Shown: positions 1-10,107 of the stretch, piece after piece
Layout of the letters: each line of letters opens with the position of its first letter
Numbering within the stretch: position 1 is the stretch's first letter
NCBI RefSeq assembly: GCF_001854185.1
Contig: NZ_CP017603.1
Location: forward strand, 1,612,001 to 1,676,000
Reading direction: 5' to 3'
Source of the DNA: Clostridium formicaceticum
GTDB lineage: Bacteria; Bacillota; Clostridia; Peptostreptococcales; Natronincolaceae
DNA length: 64,000 nt
Program-made: the position numbers and the translations under genes
The notes under the pieces: generated by a model
Databases searched by the model: none
The model's input: the letters and a program-made list of their open reading frames with translations, nothing else
What the model was told of the DNA's origin: nothing

Positions 1-71
1 TGTTTTTCAGAAGCCAATAAATCGTTCATTAACTCTTTTTCGGTAAAGCTGGCTTGGTGGTTTGTATTCAT
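1..71 (-). CDS. CotF-like spore coat protein, N-terminal fragment
   Basis: The minus strand starts with ATG at 69-71 behind an AGGAGG ribosome site and runs off the left edge of the window after about 23 codons (MNTNHQASFTEKELMNDLLA and on). The motif 'FTEKELMNDLLASEK' resembles the start of CotF-domain coat proteins of Clostridia, a ferritin-like helical family tied to the spore coat. The next minus-strand gene shares the same opening residues (MNTN), which suggests a pair. The assignment rests on a short N-terminus only. Confidence 0.6.
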   Translation of the reverse strand, partial: MNTNHQASFTEKELMNDLLASEK

Positions 72-102
72 ACAATGATCCTCCTTGAAATAGATTTAAG
101 GT

Positions 103-225
103 TATAGGCATACGTCTGTAAGTTTGAATTTTAATGTTCGGGGTCTATGGTTTCGCCTTAGCTAAAAACCTAACCAAAAACTGAAAATGTAGTCCTTAGT
201 ATATTAAAACTTATAGGCACATTTC
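103..225. repeat. MITE-like intergenic repeat, copy 1
   Basis: This stretch between the two coat-like genes is related to 59161-59287. Both copies share the 20-base string tagtccttagtatattaaaa, a TTGAATTTTAAT block near the left end and an ATAGGC motif near the ends. Copy 1 has weaker terminal inverted repeats than copy 2. No coding capacity was seen. Confidence 0.5.
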
Positions 226-235
226 CATATGATGA

Positions 236-457
236 TTATTGATGTGTGTTTAAATAATTTAACAATTCATTGTAATGCTGCTTGTGTTTTTGTGCTGCTT
301 GCTGACATAAGTTTTTTAGCTCAGTGTCTGTACAATATCCAGCATAGGTGGCAAATTTTTTGTTCATCATAGCTTCATAGTTCAATTGATCTTCTAATAT
401 TTTTAGATTATTAGCATCTAGCTGTGGTGATGTTTGATTGTTCATATTAGTATTCAT
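236..457 (-). CDS. Small spore-coat-associated helical protein
   Basis: This is a 73-residue protein, starting at the ATG at 455-457, which follows a clean AAGGAGG; the upstream in-frame ATG would place the ribosome site inside the gene. The sequence is helical and polar, with 'NYEAMMNKKFATYAGYC' followed by 'CQQAAQKHKQHYNELLNYL'. In Clostridia, genes of this type sit beside CotF-domain genes, and here the neighbour at 1-71 is such a gene. A spore-coat role is inferred from family and neighbour. No signal peptide or membrane segment is present. Confidence 0.6.
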   Translation of the reverse strand: MNTNMNNQTSPQLDANNLKILEDQLNYEAMMNKKFATYAGYCTDTELKNLCQQAAQKHKQHYNELLNYLNTHQ

Positions 458-698
458 CAATGCAACCTCCTTAAATATGTAAAGTGACATCTTTTCCTAC
501 ATTATTATTGGATAAAATCAAAAAAATATAGGTGGAAAATAAATGTAATAATAAAAACTCATATTCCTATGGGGGGTTGAACTTGCATAAAGGCATTCAA
601 GAAAAATTAGAAAAAGAAAAAAAATTCATGTATAATAAATAAAAAGGAAAAACTATCTATATGGAATCATAGTAAGAAAGTAACAAGGAGGCTTCAGC

Positions 699-1790
699 AT
701 GATTTATAGAGAGTATGGTACCACGGGGAAAAAAGTCTCTGTGATTGGCTTTGGTGGAATGCGGTTTGGTAAAGATGAAGATTATGCTGTAGAAGTAGTG
801 CGAAGAGCTAATGCTTTAGGAATCAATTACTTTGATACAGCTCACCTTTATTGCGATGGGCGTAGTGAGGCAATTTTCGGTAAGGCTTTTAAAAGTATGC
901 CAAAAGAATTTTATATTTCTACGAAAACTATGTTGAGAATCGACCCTGATGCAGATGCTGTTAGAAGAAGAATAGAAAACTCTTTAAAGCAGTTGGCGGT
1001 AGAGAAAATCAACTTTTTCCATATGTGGTGTATTACAGACTTAGAACAATATAAGAAAATTATGGCGCCTGGAGGTCCTTATGAAGGAGCCTTGAAGGCG
1101 AAGGAAGAAGGCTTAATTGATCACCTCGTGTTTTCTACCCATTGTAAGGGAGAAGATATTCGTAAAATTATTGAAGACAAGGTTTTTGAAGGGGTGTTAT
1201 TAGGTTACAATGTGATTAACCATCCTTTTCGCCAAGAAGGTATCAAAGCAGCCCTTCAGCATAAGGTAGGTGTTGTAACCATGAATCCTTTAGGAGGAGG
1301 ATTGATTCCTCAGAATCATGAGTATTTCGACTTCATAAGACAATATGAGAATGAATCAGTGAATCAAGCGGCTTTGAGGTTTAATGGGGCAGAAGATGGT
1401 ATAACAGTAGTTTTGGCAGGGATGGGAACATTAGAAGAGGTGGAAGAAAATATAAAGACTTTAGAGCATCCTTTAGCTTTTTCGGAAGAAAAACGTGAAG
1501 AAATTAAAAGAAAAATTGTTAAAGATATGGACTCTCTGTGCACAGGCTGTCAATACTGTATTAGATGTCCTAAAAAAATACAGATTCATCATTACTTACA
1601 GGCTTATAACTTAAAAATTTTAAAAGATAAAGAAACAATGAAAAAGCAAGTTGATTGGCTGAAACAGGCGGGTAGGATTAAAGAAAATGATCCTATTGCA
1701 GCCGACTGTATAGCCTGTGGTAAATGTGAAGATTTATGTACACAAAAGTTGCCTATTATAGAGAGGTTACAGGAGATCGCTGCATTATAA
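699..1790 (+). CDS. Aldo/keto reductase with C-terminal 4Fe-4S ferredoxin domain
   Basis: This is a 363-residue member of the ferredoxin-containing aldo/keto reductases common in anaerobes. Residues 1-270 form the NADPH-binding barrel: the N-terminal beta hairpin (EYGTTGKKVSVIGFGGMRFG), the Asp/Tyr catalytic motif 'YFDTAHLYCDGRSE' and the Lys strand 'ISTKT'. The usual active-site His strand reads 'FFHMWCITDL', which departs from the common 'LLH' form. Residues 280-363 hold two cysteine clusters, CTGCQYCIRCP and CIACGKCEDLC, which should bind iron-sulfur centres. An AAGGAGG precedes the ATG and a TATAAT lies at 631-636. The substrate is unknown. It appears monocistronic. Confidence 0.85.
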   Translation: MIYREYGTTGKKVSVIGFGGMRFGKDEDYAVEVVRRANALGINYFDTAHLYCDGRSEAIFGKAFKSMPKEFYISTKTMLRIDPDADAVRRRIENSLKQLAVEKINFFHMWCITDLEQYKKIMAPGGPYEGALKAKEEGLIDHLVFSTHCKGEDIRKIIEDKVFEGVLLGYNVINHPFRQEGIKAALQHKVGVVTMNPLGGGLIPQNHEYFDFIRQYENESVNQAALRFNGAEDGITVVLAGMGTLEEVEENIKTLEHPLAFSEEKREEIKRKIVKDMDSLCTGCQYCIRCPKKIQIHHYLQAYNLKILKDKETMKKQVDWLKQAGRIKENDPIAADCIACGKCEDLCTQKLPIIERLQEIAAL

Positions 1791-1948
1791 TATTATGTTC
1801 ATTTTCAGTTGATAAGCGTTGTTGCAATACTTTCAAATCCTTTCGCTTAATATATTTAATTTTTTCTCAAAACAGCTGAAAAATTGCACGAGTCAAGTAT
1901 GTAAGTTAAGAAACATGATTTTTAAATTTAACAAGGGGTGTATGAGGA

Positions 1949-2347
1949 ATGGAATTTAATTTAAAGGTTGGTATGTCTTATAAGGCAGAATTACAAGTTG
2001 AATTAAAGGACACAGCGGTATCATTGGGAAGTGGTAGTGTAAAAGTACTAGCTACACCAAGGATGATTGCTTTGATGGAAAATGCAGCATTAAATGCGGT
2101 AGATGCCGATTTGCCTGAAGGTTACTCAACAGTGGGAACCCATTTGGATGCAAAACATATGGCTGCTACGCCGATTGGCATGAAGGTTTATGCGGAGGCT
2201 GAGTTGGTTAAAATAGAGGGTAAAAAACTGACTTTTAACGTTGTTGCCTACGATGAAAAGGATAAGATAGGAGAAGGAACCCATACAAGATATGTTATTG
2301 CGGTGGATTCATTTATAGAGAAAACCAATCAAAAGCTAAATGGCTAG
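1949..2347 (+). CDS. Hotdog-fold thioesterase, FlK-like
   Basis: This is a 132-residue protein of the thioesterase family that includes the fluoroacetyl-CoA thioesterase FlK. It shows 'TPRMIALMENAAL', the long hotdog helix, then 'GTHLDAKHMAATPIGMKV' and 'GEGTHTRYVI', which carry the conserved Thr/Glu/His set of the family. It should hydrolyse an acyl-CoA in the cytoplasm; the substrate cannot be read from sequence and fluoroacetyl-CoA is unlikely. The ribosome site is AAGGGGTG. It stands alone, 336 bases before guaB, and is not part of that operon because the guaB promoter and riboswitch intervene. Confidence 0.75.
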   Translation: MEFNLKVGMSYKAELQVELKDTAVSLGSGSVKVLATPRMIALMENAALNAVDADLPEGYSTVGTHLDAKHMAATPIGMKVYAEAELVKIEGKKLTFNVVAYDEKDKIGEGTHTRYVIAVDSFIEKTNQKLNG

Positions 2348-2385
2348 AAATACGAACAAAATCGCAAAAAATGGCAAAATAATTC

Positions 2386-2414
2386 TTGACATTTGTCGAA
2401 TCATTTGTTAACTT
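2386..2414 (+). promoter_or_regulatory. Sigma-A promoter of guaBA
   Basis: TTGACA (2386-2391) is followed after 17 bases by TAACTT (2409-2414). It lies 30 bases upstream of the guanine aptamer, as expected for the start of the guaBA leader RNA. Confidence 0.6.
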
Positions 2415-2443
2415 ATATATAATTAACAACTCAATAAAAACAA

Positions 2444-2515
2444 CACTCATATAATATCGGTAATATGGATCGATAGTTTCTACCATTGGGACCGTAAATC
2501 CCTGGACTATGGGTG
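2444..2515 (+). promoter_or_regulatory. Guanine (purine) riboswitch of guaBA
   Basis: This is the purine aptamer. P1 pairs CACTCAT (2444-2450) with ATGGGTG (2509-2515). J1/2 reads ATAATA, J2/3 has GTTTCTACC and J3/1 reads GACTAT. The specificity base in J3/1 is C, as in guanine/hypoxanthine aptamers, rather than the U of adenine aptamers. It is followed by a terminator hairpin at 2588-2639 and then guaB, so guanine should shut off guaBA transcription. Confidence 0.93.
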
Positions 2516-2587
2516 AAGTTATTATATTACGGTGGGGCTGTATGGAGAGGATTTCTGTGTGGTTTTGCTGAGTTTTATATATTTTGT

Positions 2588-4140
<1,553 letters not shown>

Positions 4141-4159
4141 AGACGAGAGGATGAATAGC

Positions 4160-5692
4160 ATGAATAATGAACTAGTCCTGATTCTAGATTTCGGTGGACA
4201 GTATAATCAATTAATCGCTAGACGGGTTAGAGAATGCAATGTATACTGTGAAGTTGTGCCCTATAAAATAACGATAGATGAGGTTAAAGCCAAAAATCCC
4301 AAAGGCATTATCTTTACAGGAGGACCTGCCAGTGTTTATGGAGAAAAATCTCCAAAATGCGATGAAGGCATTTTTAAATTAGGTATTCCTGTGCTGGGAA
4401 TCTGCTACGGCGGTCAGCTAATGGCTGAAGTTTTAGGCGGTAAAGTAAACGCTGCTGAAAAAAGAGAATATGGAAAAACCGCTCTAAATTTAAAGAATAA
4501 TTCTTCATTATTTAAAGATATAGCACAAAATAGTATTTGCTGGATGAGTCATACAGACTTTATTGAAAAAGCACCAGAAAACTTTGTTATTACAGCTACT
4601 ACAGCGGATTGTCCTGTGGCGGCTATGGAAAATAAAGAGAAAAAGCTCTATGCTGTTCAATTTCATCCAGAGGTAGAACATACAGAGTCTGGAAAAGAAA
4701 TGATTAAGAACTTCTTATATGAAGTATGTGACTGTGAAGGAACTTGGACCACCGAAAACTATATAGAAGAAGAAATAGAAATTGTTAAAAACGTGGTAGG
4801 AGATAAAAAAGTATTATGCGCTTTATCTGGAGGTGTAGATTCTTCTGTAGCGGCAGTATTGATTCACAAAGCAGTAGGAGATAATTTAACCTGTGTTTTT
4901 GTAGATCATGGACTGCTGCGCAAAGAGGAAGGAGACCAAGTAGAGGAGATCTTTAAAAACAAGTTTAAAATGAACTTTATACGGGTAAATGCAAAAGATC
5001 GCTTCCTTGGAAAGCTAGCGGGTGTATCGGACCCTGAAAGAAAACGAAAAATCATTGGTGAAGAGTTTATTCGTCTTTTTGAGGAGGAAGCTAGGAAGTT
5101 GGGACAAATTGATTATCTGGTACAGGGCACCCTTTATCCAGATATCATAGAGAGTGGTACAGAGACGGCTTCTGTTATCAAAAGTCATCACAATGTAGGC
5201 GGACTTCCTGAGGATATGCAGTTTGAACTGATAGAGCCCTTTAAGTACTTGTTTAAAGATGAAGTAAGAGCTGTTGGTACACAGTTAGGTCTTCCAGAAG
5301 AAGTTGTGTGGAGGCAACCTTTCCCAGGGCCTGGGCTGGCTGTTCGTGTTTTAGGAGAAATTACAGAGGAAAAGCTGTACATTGTTCGAGAAGCAGACGC
5401 AATTGTTCGGGAAGAAATCAAAAAAGCTGGCTTAGATCGAGAAATATGGCAGTACTTTGCAGTATTGCCAGGTATCAAAAGTGTAGGTGTTATGGGGGAT
5501 GAAAGAACCTATGCTCACACGGTAGGTATTCGTGCCATCACCAGCTCTGATGCCATGACAGCAGATTGGGCGAGGATTCCCTTTGATGTATTAGAAAGAA
5601 TGTCCAATAGAATTGTAAATGAGGTACAGGGAGTAAACCGTATTGTTTATGACATCACCTCCAAGCCACCATCAACAGTGGAGTGGGAATAA
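4160..5692 (+). CDS. guaA: GMP synthase (glutamine-hydrolysing)
   Basis: GuaA aminates XMP to GMP using glutamine and ATP. The class I amidotransferase domain (about residues 6-190) has the nucleophile loop 'GICYGGQ', in which the second Gly replaces the more usual Gln or Met, and the His-Glu pair 'FHPEVEHT'. The ATP-pyrophosphatase loop is 'LSGGVDSS', and the dimerisation domain ends in 'KPPSTVEWE'. I chose the ATG at 4160 (510 residues) because AGAGG lies about 10 bases before it; the in-frame ATG at 4151 is almost touching that site. Confidence 0.96.
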   Translation: MNNELVLILDFGGQYNQLIARRVRECNVYCEVVPYKITIDEVKAKNPKGIIFTGGPASVYGEKSPKCDEGIFKLGIPVLGICYGGQLMAEVLGGKVNAAEKREYGKTALNLKNNSSLFKDIAQNSICWMSHTDFIEKAPENFVITATTADCPVAAMENKEKKLYAVQFHPEVEHTESGKEMIKNFLYEVCDCEGTWTTENYIEEEIEIVKNVVGDKKVLCALSGGVDSSVAAVLIHKAVGDNLTCVFVDHGLLRKEEGDQVEEIFKNKFKMNFIRVNAKDRFLGKLAGVSDPERKRKIIGEEFIRLFEEEARKLGQIDYLVQGTLYPDIIESGTETASVIKSHHNVGGLPEDMQFELIEPFKYLFKDEVRAVGTQLGLPEEVVWRQPFPGPGLAVRVLGEITEEKLYIVREADAIVREEIKKAGLDREIWQYFAVLPGIKSVGVMGDERTYAHTVGIRAITSSDAMTADWARIPFDVLERMSNRIVNEVQGVNRIVYDITSKPPSTVEWE

Positions 5693-5724
5693 GGTCGGTG
5701 GATTTCCACCAAGAAATACAACGC

Positions 5725-5767
5725 AAAAGTACCTGCTGTAATTTGTGCACAGGTACTTTTGTATTTA
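5725..5767 (+). terminator. Terminator of guaBA
   Basis: AAAAGTACCTG pairs with CAGGTACTTTT around a loop of about 13 bases, followed by GTATTTATT, 32 bases after the guaA stop. Confidence 0.8.
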
Positions 5768-5832
5768 TTCGACATAAAAAGAGAGATCATATCTGCAAAT
5801 ATCATTGTAAAAAATGTAAAACCTAGTAGGTT

Positions 5833-6102
5833 CTAGAATTCATAGTGAGACCACATACTGATAATTTTTACAGTTTGTATGTCTTCGATCACTTCATAGA
5901 CAAGCCGATGTTGAATATTGATTCTACGGGAATATGCGCCTTGCAAATCACCTTGAAGTTTTTCGTATGGCGGTGGTGACTGATAAGGATTTTCTCGTAA
6001 AATATCAATGAGTGCTTTGGTTTTGCTGTCCAGTTTGCTTGCTTTCAGCTTGGGAATATCCTTTAAAGCCTTTTTATCATAAAAGATGGAATACATTACC
6101 AT
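5833..6102 (-). CDS. yoeB: Toxin of the Txe/YoeB family
   Basis: This is an 89-residue RelE-superfamily ribosome-dependent mRNA endonuclease. Family marks are the early 'YDKKALKDIPKLK', the central 'YQSPPPYEKLQGDLQGAYSR' with RINIQHRLVYEV, and a C-terminal 'SMWSHYEF', where YoeB proteins carry the His-Tyr catalytic pair. It overlaps the end of the antitoxin gene by seven bases (ATGGTAATG), the usual translational coupling. An in-frame ATG at 6096 is an alternative start. Expression should come from the palindromic promoter at 6363-6404. Confidence 0.9.
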   Translation of the reverse strand: MVMYSIFYDKKALKDIPKLKASKLDSKTKALIDILRENPYQSPPPYEKLQGDLQGAYSRRINIQHRLVYEVIEDIQTVKIISMWSHYEF

Positions 6103-6344
6103 TGAACCTCGTTTTCAGGAACACACTCATCAATAGGGGTTTTTAAGCCTTCCATGATACGTTCGCGCATGTTTGGAATCAAGCAGAGATAAAGTGTTTC
6201 CATTAAGCCGTTATAATCATCTTCACTGATAATGACTGCATTTCCTTCTTTAGTACTGATGTTGATAGGCTCATTGTATTTTATTGTTTGTTCTAGCATG
6301 CTAAACAGATTTTTTCTGAAATTAGTGATATTTGTATTAATCAT
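6096..6344 (-). CDS. yefM: Antitoxin of the Phd/YefM family
   Basis: This is an 82-residue antitoxin pairing with the YoeB-like toxin. 'NITNFRKNLFSMLEQTIKYNEPINISTKEGNAVIISEDDYNGLMETLYL' is the Phd/YefM DNA-binding fold; the C-terminal tail after residue 60 should wrap the toxin. The ATG at 6342-6344 is chosen because GGAGGT lies just upstream; the longer TTG-initiated reading frame would include that ribosome site. It is expected to bind the palindrome immediately upstream and repress its own promoter. Confidence 0.9.
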   Translation of the reverse strand: MINTNITNFRKNLFSMLEQTIKYNEPINISTKEGNAVIISEDDYNGLMETLYLCLIPNMRERIMEGLKTPIDECVPENEVQW

Positions 6345-6362
6345 GATGGATACCTCCAATCT

Positions 6363-6404
6363 ATCTTATATGTACATTATAATGTACATATAAGATGTTG
6401 TCAA
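6363..6404 (-). promoter_or_regulatory. Toxin-antitoxin promoter inside a perfect 34-bp palindrome
   Basis: Positions 6363-6396 are a perfect palindrome (17-bp arms, ATCTTATATGTACATTA and its complement). On the minus strand, TTGACA (6399-6404) and TATAAT (6376-6381) are 17 bases apart, so the -10 box lies at the centre of the palindrome. A further half site, AATGTACATA, occurs at 6421-6430. This fits an autorepression operator for the YefM/YoeB complex. Confidence 0.85.
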
Positions 6405-6631
6405 TATTTACATATGCAATAATGTACATAGTTATTCTTGATGTAAATTAAAAAGTTTTTTTATATTATTGTATCCTGATGACTTCATTTTGACTCCAAT
6501 TTTTAGGCAAGTCATTTACTTCATCGAAAATAATGATAATACGAATACGAGAAATTGCTAAAAGTCAACAAAAAACATGAAATACAAATCTATCCTTATC
6601 GAATGGGTATAAGGTATGAAGGTATAAGATC

Positions 6632-6686
6632 AAAATAGGTGGTTTAGGTTTTGCTCTATTTTAGAGCTATCTAAACCACCTATTTT
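6632..6686. terminator. 16-bp stem-loop with an inner hairpin
   Basis: AAAATAGGTGGTTTAG (6632-6647) pairs perfectly with CTAAACCACCTATTTT (6671-6686), and the loop contains a second hairpin (GCTCTA/TAGAGC). It could be a terminator or a mobile-type inverted repeat. The rest of the gap 6430-6940 is AT-rich with no gene that I can support. Confidence 0.5.
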
Positions 6687-6940
6687 CATTTGTTGGTTTA
6701 TCAACAATGGATAAAACAAAAAAACAATAGATTACTAAGATTTTTTACAAATATGATTCAGTTTCATCAAAACTAACGGTGACGTAGAATTTAGGATCTA
6801 AATATTTTTTTTGTTTAGTATTTCATATATAAGAAAAATTTGTAAAAATTAAGAGGAAAAAGTAAAAGATTGTAGAATATTATGAGAAGGTCAATGATGC
6901 TTATAAGCTACTATAGATACAACGTCTAAGGAGTGGGATA

Positions 6941-7540
6941 ATGAAAAATAGCTTTATAAATAAAATAAACCTAGATAAAGCAAGTGATGCCATTAATCAA
7001 GCTAAGGAAAAAGGTGATTATTTTGTGTTTAGCCCTAAAACCGTATATGCAGTAGGGATAGTGTTTTGTCTTTTAATCGTTGGTATGGCCGTTTCTTTAA
7101 CTATGCTGGCTACAGCCAGAAAATATAGCCCCATAGCCCATGTGGAGGAATTGATTGACATGGGGGATTATAAAAAGGCGGAGGAACTTAGCTATACAAT
7201 GCTGTATAGTGAAGGGAGGCTATTGGGTTATTCAGAGGGAGCCCTATTGAGGATTGCAGGAGAATACGCCTCAAGGGGGAGACACAATGATGCCACAAGA
7301 GTCCTGGAAAGACTTCTTTCGGCTAGACCTGAGAGCTTTGCTGGTCGGACGGGATATGTTGTATCCTCCGCCCTAGCTGGTGATGCAATGGGTGCTATTA
7401 AGGGTGTGGCGGAGATACCTAATATAAATGCCTTTGTCCCGAATATAGGGACAATTGTTAGAGACTATTCCATTGGGAGAATAAGCAATACCAATCAATT
7501 GATAGAGCAGATTTTAAGGGGAATCTTTACTAAAAATTAA
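6941..7540 (+). CDS. Membrane-anchored protein with TPR-like repeats, unknown function
   Basis: This is a 199-residue protein and the first gene of a five-gene operon. One membrane helix lies near residues 35-57 ('VYAVGIVFCLLIVGMAVSLTM'), leaving a short N-terminal tail and a C-terminal domain. Residues 65-130 read like paired helices of a TPR ('HVEELIDMGDYKKAEELSYTML', 'GRHNDATRVLERLLSARPES'). I do not recognise the family. The next gene starts 20 bases after the stop. A scaffold or assembly role in a membrane complex with the SPFH protein is inference. The start follows AAGGAGTGG. Confidence 0.75.
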   Translation: MKNSFINKINLDKASDAINQAKEKGDYFVFSPKTVYAVGIVFCLLIVGMAVSLTMLATARKYSPIAHVEELIDMGDYKKAEELSYTMLYSEGRLLGYSEGALLRIAGEYASRGRHNDATRVLERLLSARPESFAGRTGYVVSSALAGDAMGAIKGVAEIPNINAFVPNIGTIVRDYSIGRISNTNQLIEQILRGIFTKN

Positions 7541-7560
7541 AATGTTTGGAGGTAGAATCC

Positions 7561-8925
7561 ATGAGTATTTTCAACAGTGTTAAAGGAATTTTAGATGTTG
7601 TAGCCAACAATCAAATAACAGGTCAGTCGGGAACAATGATATGGAAGCATCCTAGTCCCGCAATTGTCTCTGGATCCAGGTTGATTGTTGGAGAATCCCA
7701 AGAGGCTATTCTAGTGAAAAGTGGAAAAATCATACATATCTTTGATACAGGAGCATATGAGCTGAATACACAAAACATGCCTTTTTTACAGGGTCTCTTA
7801 AATCTTCCCTTTGGTGGCAAAACACCTCATCCTGCAGAGATATGGTTTGTTAATAAATCCATCCAGATGGAGGTGCCTTGGGGGACCCCTTCACCTATTA
7901 AAGTGGAGGATAAAATCTATGAGGCTATTTTGGACATACGTTCCAATGGCTCTATAAGCTTCAAGGTAACAAATACTAGAAATTTATTTACAAACATTGC
8001 TGGTCAGGTTCCAAACTTTTCTTTGGAGGATCTGAAGAAAAAAACAAAAAGTATTGTAATAAGTAGGATAACCGATGTTTTGGTTAAATTCGTAATCAAA
8101 GAGAAAAAATCCTTTACAGAGCTGAATGGCCATTTGACGGAAATCGGTGGATTTATGGCCACTGCCTTAAGTGTTGAATTCCAGAGATATGGGCTAGAGA
8201 TTGATGGTTGTTATATACAAAAAATAGAGCCTGTGGAAAATGAAAATTTAAGAGAGGTTATGGCTCTGAAGAAGGAGAAAAAGAGAAGAATGGACTTGGC
8301 TCAGGTACAGGCCTATGAAGAACAAACCATCGAAAACACAAGAATCCAAACCCAAAAACATAGAATGGCTGAGCTAGGCTATGACTATAGAACAGAGAAA
8401 CAATTCGATGTTATTAAAACAGCCGCAGGGAATGCTGGCAATCCTATGATTGCTGGAGGCGTTGGCCTTGGTATCGGTATGGGATTAGGGAATGTAGCAG
8501 GACGACAGGTGGGGACCATGTCTGAAGAGCTTTTGAATAACGCAGATCAAGCCGAAGCAATGTCTCTAGCGGTTATGAAGCAGTCTAAGGGTCAAGTGGC
8601 AGCAACCTCAGAGGGTACCACCTGTCCAAACTGTGGAGAGGCATGTTCAAACAATGTAAAATTCTGCGCTAATTGTGGGTATTCCCTGAAGAAACAGTGC
8701 CTCCAATGTCGTAATACTATTGAAGGTGAGGTGAAGTTTTGTCCTGAATGCGGTAAAAAACTTCATTTTTGTCCCAACTGTCTAACCGACAATGAAGCTG
8801 GTGCAGAAACCTGCCAAAGGTGTGAGGCTGCACTGATTGAGAAGATGGTTTCATGTGGAGATTGTGGTTATGAGGTTATAAGTGGTACAAAATTTTGTCC
8901 CGAATGTGGAAAAAAGTTGATATAA
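7561..8925 (+). CDS. SPFH-domain protein with four C-terminal zinc-ribbon units
   Basis: This is a 454-residue protein. Residues 1-240 look like the SPFH fold of the bacterial 'virion core protein' group, which includes B. subtilis YdjI ('GSRLIVGESQEAILVKSGKI', 'LDIRSNGSISFKV', 'FGLEID'-type segment). Residues 240-285 are a charged helix, followed by a Gly-rich stretch (about 300-330). Four zinc-ribbon units follow, with pairs such as CPNCGEAC/CANCG, CLQC/CPECGKK, CPNC/CQRC and CGDCG/CPECGKK. The ATG at 7561 follows GGAGGT; the TTG 15 bases upstream would overlap that site. Relatives act with PspA-type or envelope-stress partners, so a membrane-stress role is possible but unproven here. Confidence 0.8.
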   Translation: MSIFNSVKGILDVVANNQITGQSGTMIWKHPSPAIVSGSRLIVGESQEAILVKSGKIIHIFDTGAYELNTQNMPFLQGLLNLPFGGKTPHPAEIWFVNKSIQMEVPWGTPSPIKVEDKIYEAILDIRSNGSISFKVTNTRNLFTNIAGQVPNFSLEDLKKKTKSIVISRITDVLVKFVIKEKKSFTELNGHLTEIGGFMATALSVEFQRYGLEIDGCYIQKIEPVENENLREVMALKKEKKRRMDLAQVQAYEEQTIENTRIQTQKHRMAELGYDYRTEKQFDVIKTAAGNAGNPMIAGGVGLGIGMGLGNVAGRQVGTMSEELLNNADQAEAMSLAVMKQSKGQVAATSEGTTCPNCGEACSNNVKFCANCGYSLKKQCLQCRNTIEGEVKFCPECGKKLHFCPNCLTDNEAGAETCQRCEAALIEKMVSCGDCGYEVISGTKFCPECGKKLI

Positions 8926-8938
8926 GGGGGAGAAAAAA

Positions 8939-9664
8939 ATGACCCAAGAAAGTGGACGAATGCTAAAAAAAGCGATATTTAGTTTAACAGCCATTATCAT
9001 TACCTTTATAGTAGCCTTCTATGAAGTCCCTGCAGTAGCCAGGGATGTAGGCTTTTACTATTTTTTATTCTTACTTTCCTATGGATTTATTGCTATTTTT
9101 TTCTCGGATGTGGTGGTAAGGCCAAATTTTCAAAACTTAGGACAAAAGCTGGCCTTTTTAGCTATTCCAGTGGTCTATATTGTATTGATCGTAATTGCGA
9201 GGGTTATTTTTAACATCTTTGATATAGCCCTATTGTACTTCATTGTTACCACACTGCTGATGACGGTACTGTCCTCCACAGCTATTCAAAGTATTAACAA
9301 GGCCTTTGTTGATATTAACCAGCAGGAGGAGGAAAATAGAGGACTAAAGATTGCAGAGGGTGTGAAGAAAATCAGATTGGAGGAAATTGCAGCCACCATG
9401 AAGGAAAACAGCATGCTGATGGAGGATAGAGATTTGAAGCATCAGCTTGAACTCCTACAAAATGCTGTAAGGTATGGTAATCCTGGAGAAATTAAGGAAA
9501 CTCAAGAAATTACCAAAGCGATTAATAACAATATTGAAACAATCGGTGGAATGATTGGGGAAATGGAGGAAGGCAGTGACATTGCTGCCATAACTGCATT
9601 AATGAAGAAAACTAGATTGATGCTTGAAGAAAAAGATAAAATTACGCAGCTTTACTACAAATAA
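8939..9664 (+). CDS. Four-helix membrane protein with cytoplasmic coiled coil, unknown
   Basis: This is a 241-residue protein, 13 bases after the SPFH gene. Four hydrophobic helices fill roughly residues 10-115 ('AIFSLTAIIITFIVAFY', 'YYFLFLLSYGFIAIFF', 'LAFLAIPVVYIVLIVIA', 'IALLYFIVTTLLMTVL'). The remaining 125 residues are charged and heptad-like ('QQEEENRGLKIAEGVKKIRLEE', 'DRDLKHQLELLQNAV'). I know no family for it. Its position suggests a membrane partner of the SPFH protein. The start follows AAGGGGGAG. Confidence 0.75.
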   Translation: MTQESGRMLKKAIFSLTAIIITFIVAFYEVPAVARDVGFYYFLFLLSYGFIAIFFSDVVVRPNFQNLGQKLAFLAIPVVYIVLIVIARVIFNIFDIALLYFIVTTLLMTVLSSTAIQSINKAFVDINQQEEENRGLKIAEGVKKIRLEEIAATMKENSMLMEDRDLKHQLELLQNAVRYGNPGEIKETQEITKAINNNIETIGGMIGEMEEGSDIAAITALMKKTRLMLEEKDKITQLYYK

Positions 9665-9683
9665 AGGACTAGGAGGTAGAAGA

Positions 9684-10055
9684 ATGAAGATATTAAAGGG
9701 AATTGTTAAATTTCTTGTTTATGTATGGATAATATGGCCCTTCACAAGGGGAATCATAGTGAGTATCTTTGGTTATAAGCTTGGTGACACTGTAGCCGTT
9801 ATTGTAATGCTTGGGTTAATTTACTACTTTGAAAAGGCTAAGATTGTCACAGGTTTAATAGAGAAGGGCTTCAGAAAATTCAATATTGGGGCACGATCTA
9901 AAGGTCAGGTCTTTGATGCATCTACTACTGCTTTCACAGATGCTATCATGATGGAAGGGCCTAAAACCACCAAAACCTGCCCTAACTGTGGTGCAGTGGT
10001 GGAACTAACAGGTGGTAGAGGAAGTTGTGACAGTTGTGACACAATTTTTTCTTAA
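9684..10055 (+). CDS. Small membrane protein ending in a zinc ribbon
   Basis: This is a 123-residue protein. The ATG at 9684 is chosen because AGGAGG lies 8 bases before it; a longer frame would overlap the previous gene by 40 bases without a ribosome site. Two hydrophobic segments lie at residues 1-50 ('ILKGIVKFLVYVWIIWPFTRG', 'DTVAVIVMLGLIYYF'). The C-terminus has CPNCGAVV and CDSCDTIFS, a zinc ribbon. The combination of membrane anchor and zinc ribbon recalls YdjG-like partners of SPFH proteins in Bacillus, but no direct homology is claimed. Confidence 0.72.
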   Translation: MKILKGIVKFLVYVWIIWPFTRGIIVSIFGYKLGDTVAVIVMLGLIYYFEKAKIVTGLIEKGFRKFNIGARSKGQVFDASTTAFTDAIMMEGPKTTKTCPNCGAVVELTGGRGSCDSCDTIFS

Positions 10056-10107
10056 AGGATGAATATATGGATGAGGAGGGAGACCCAATAGCCTATTGGG
10101 GAAGCTT

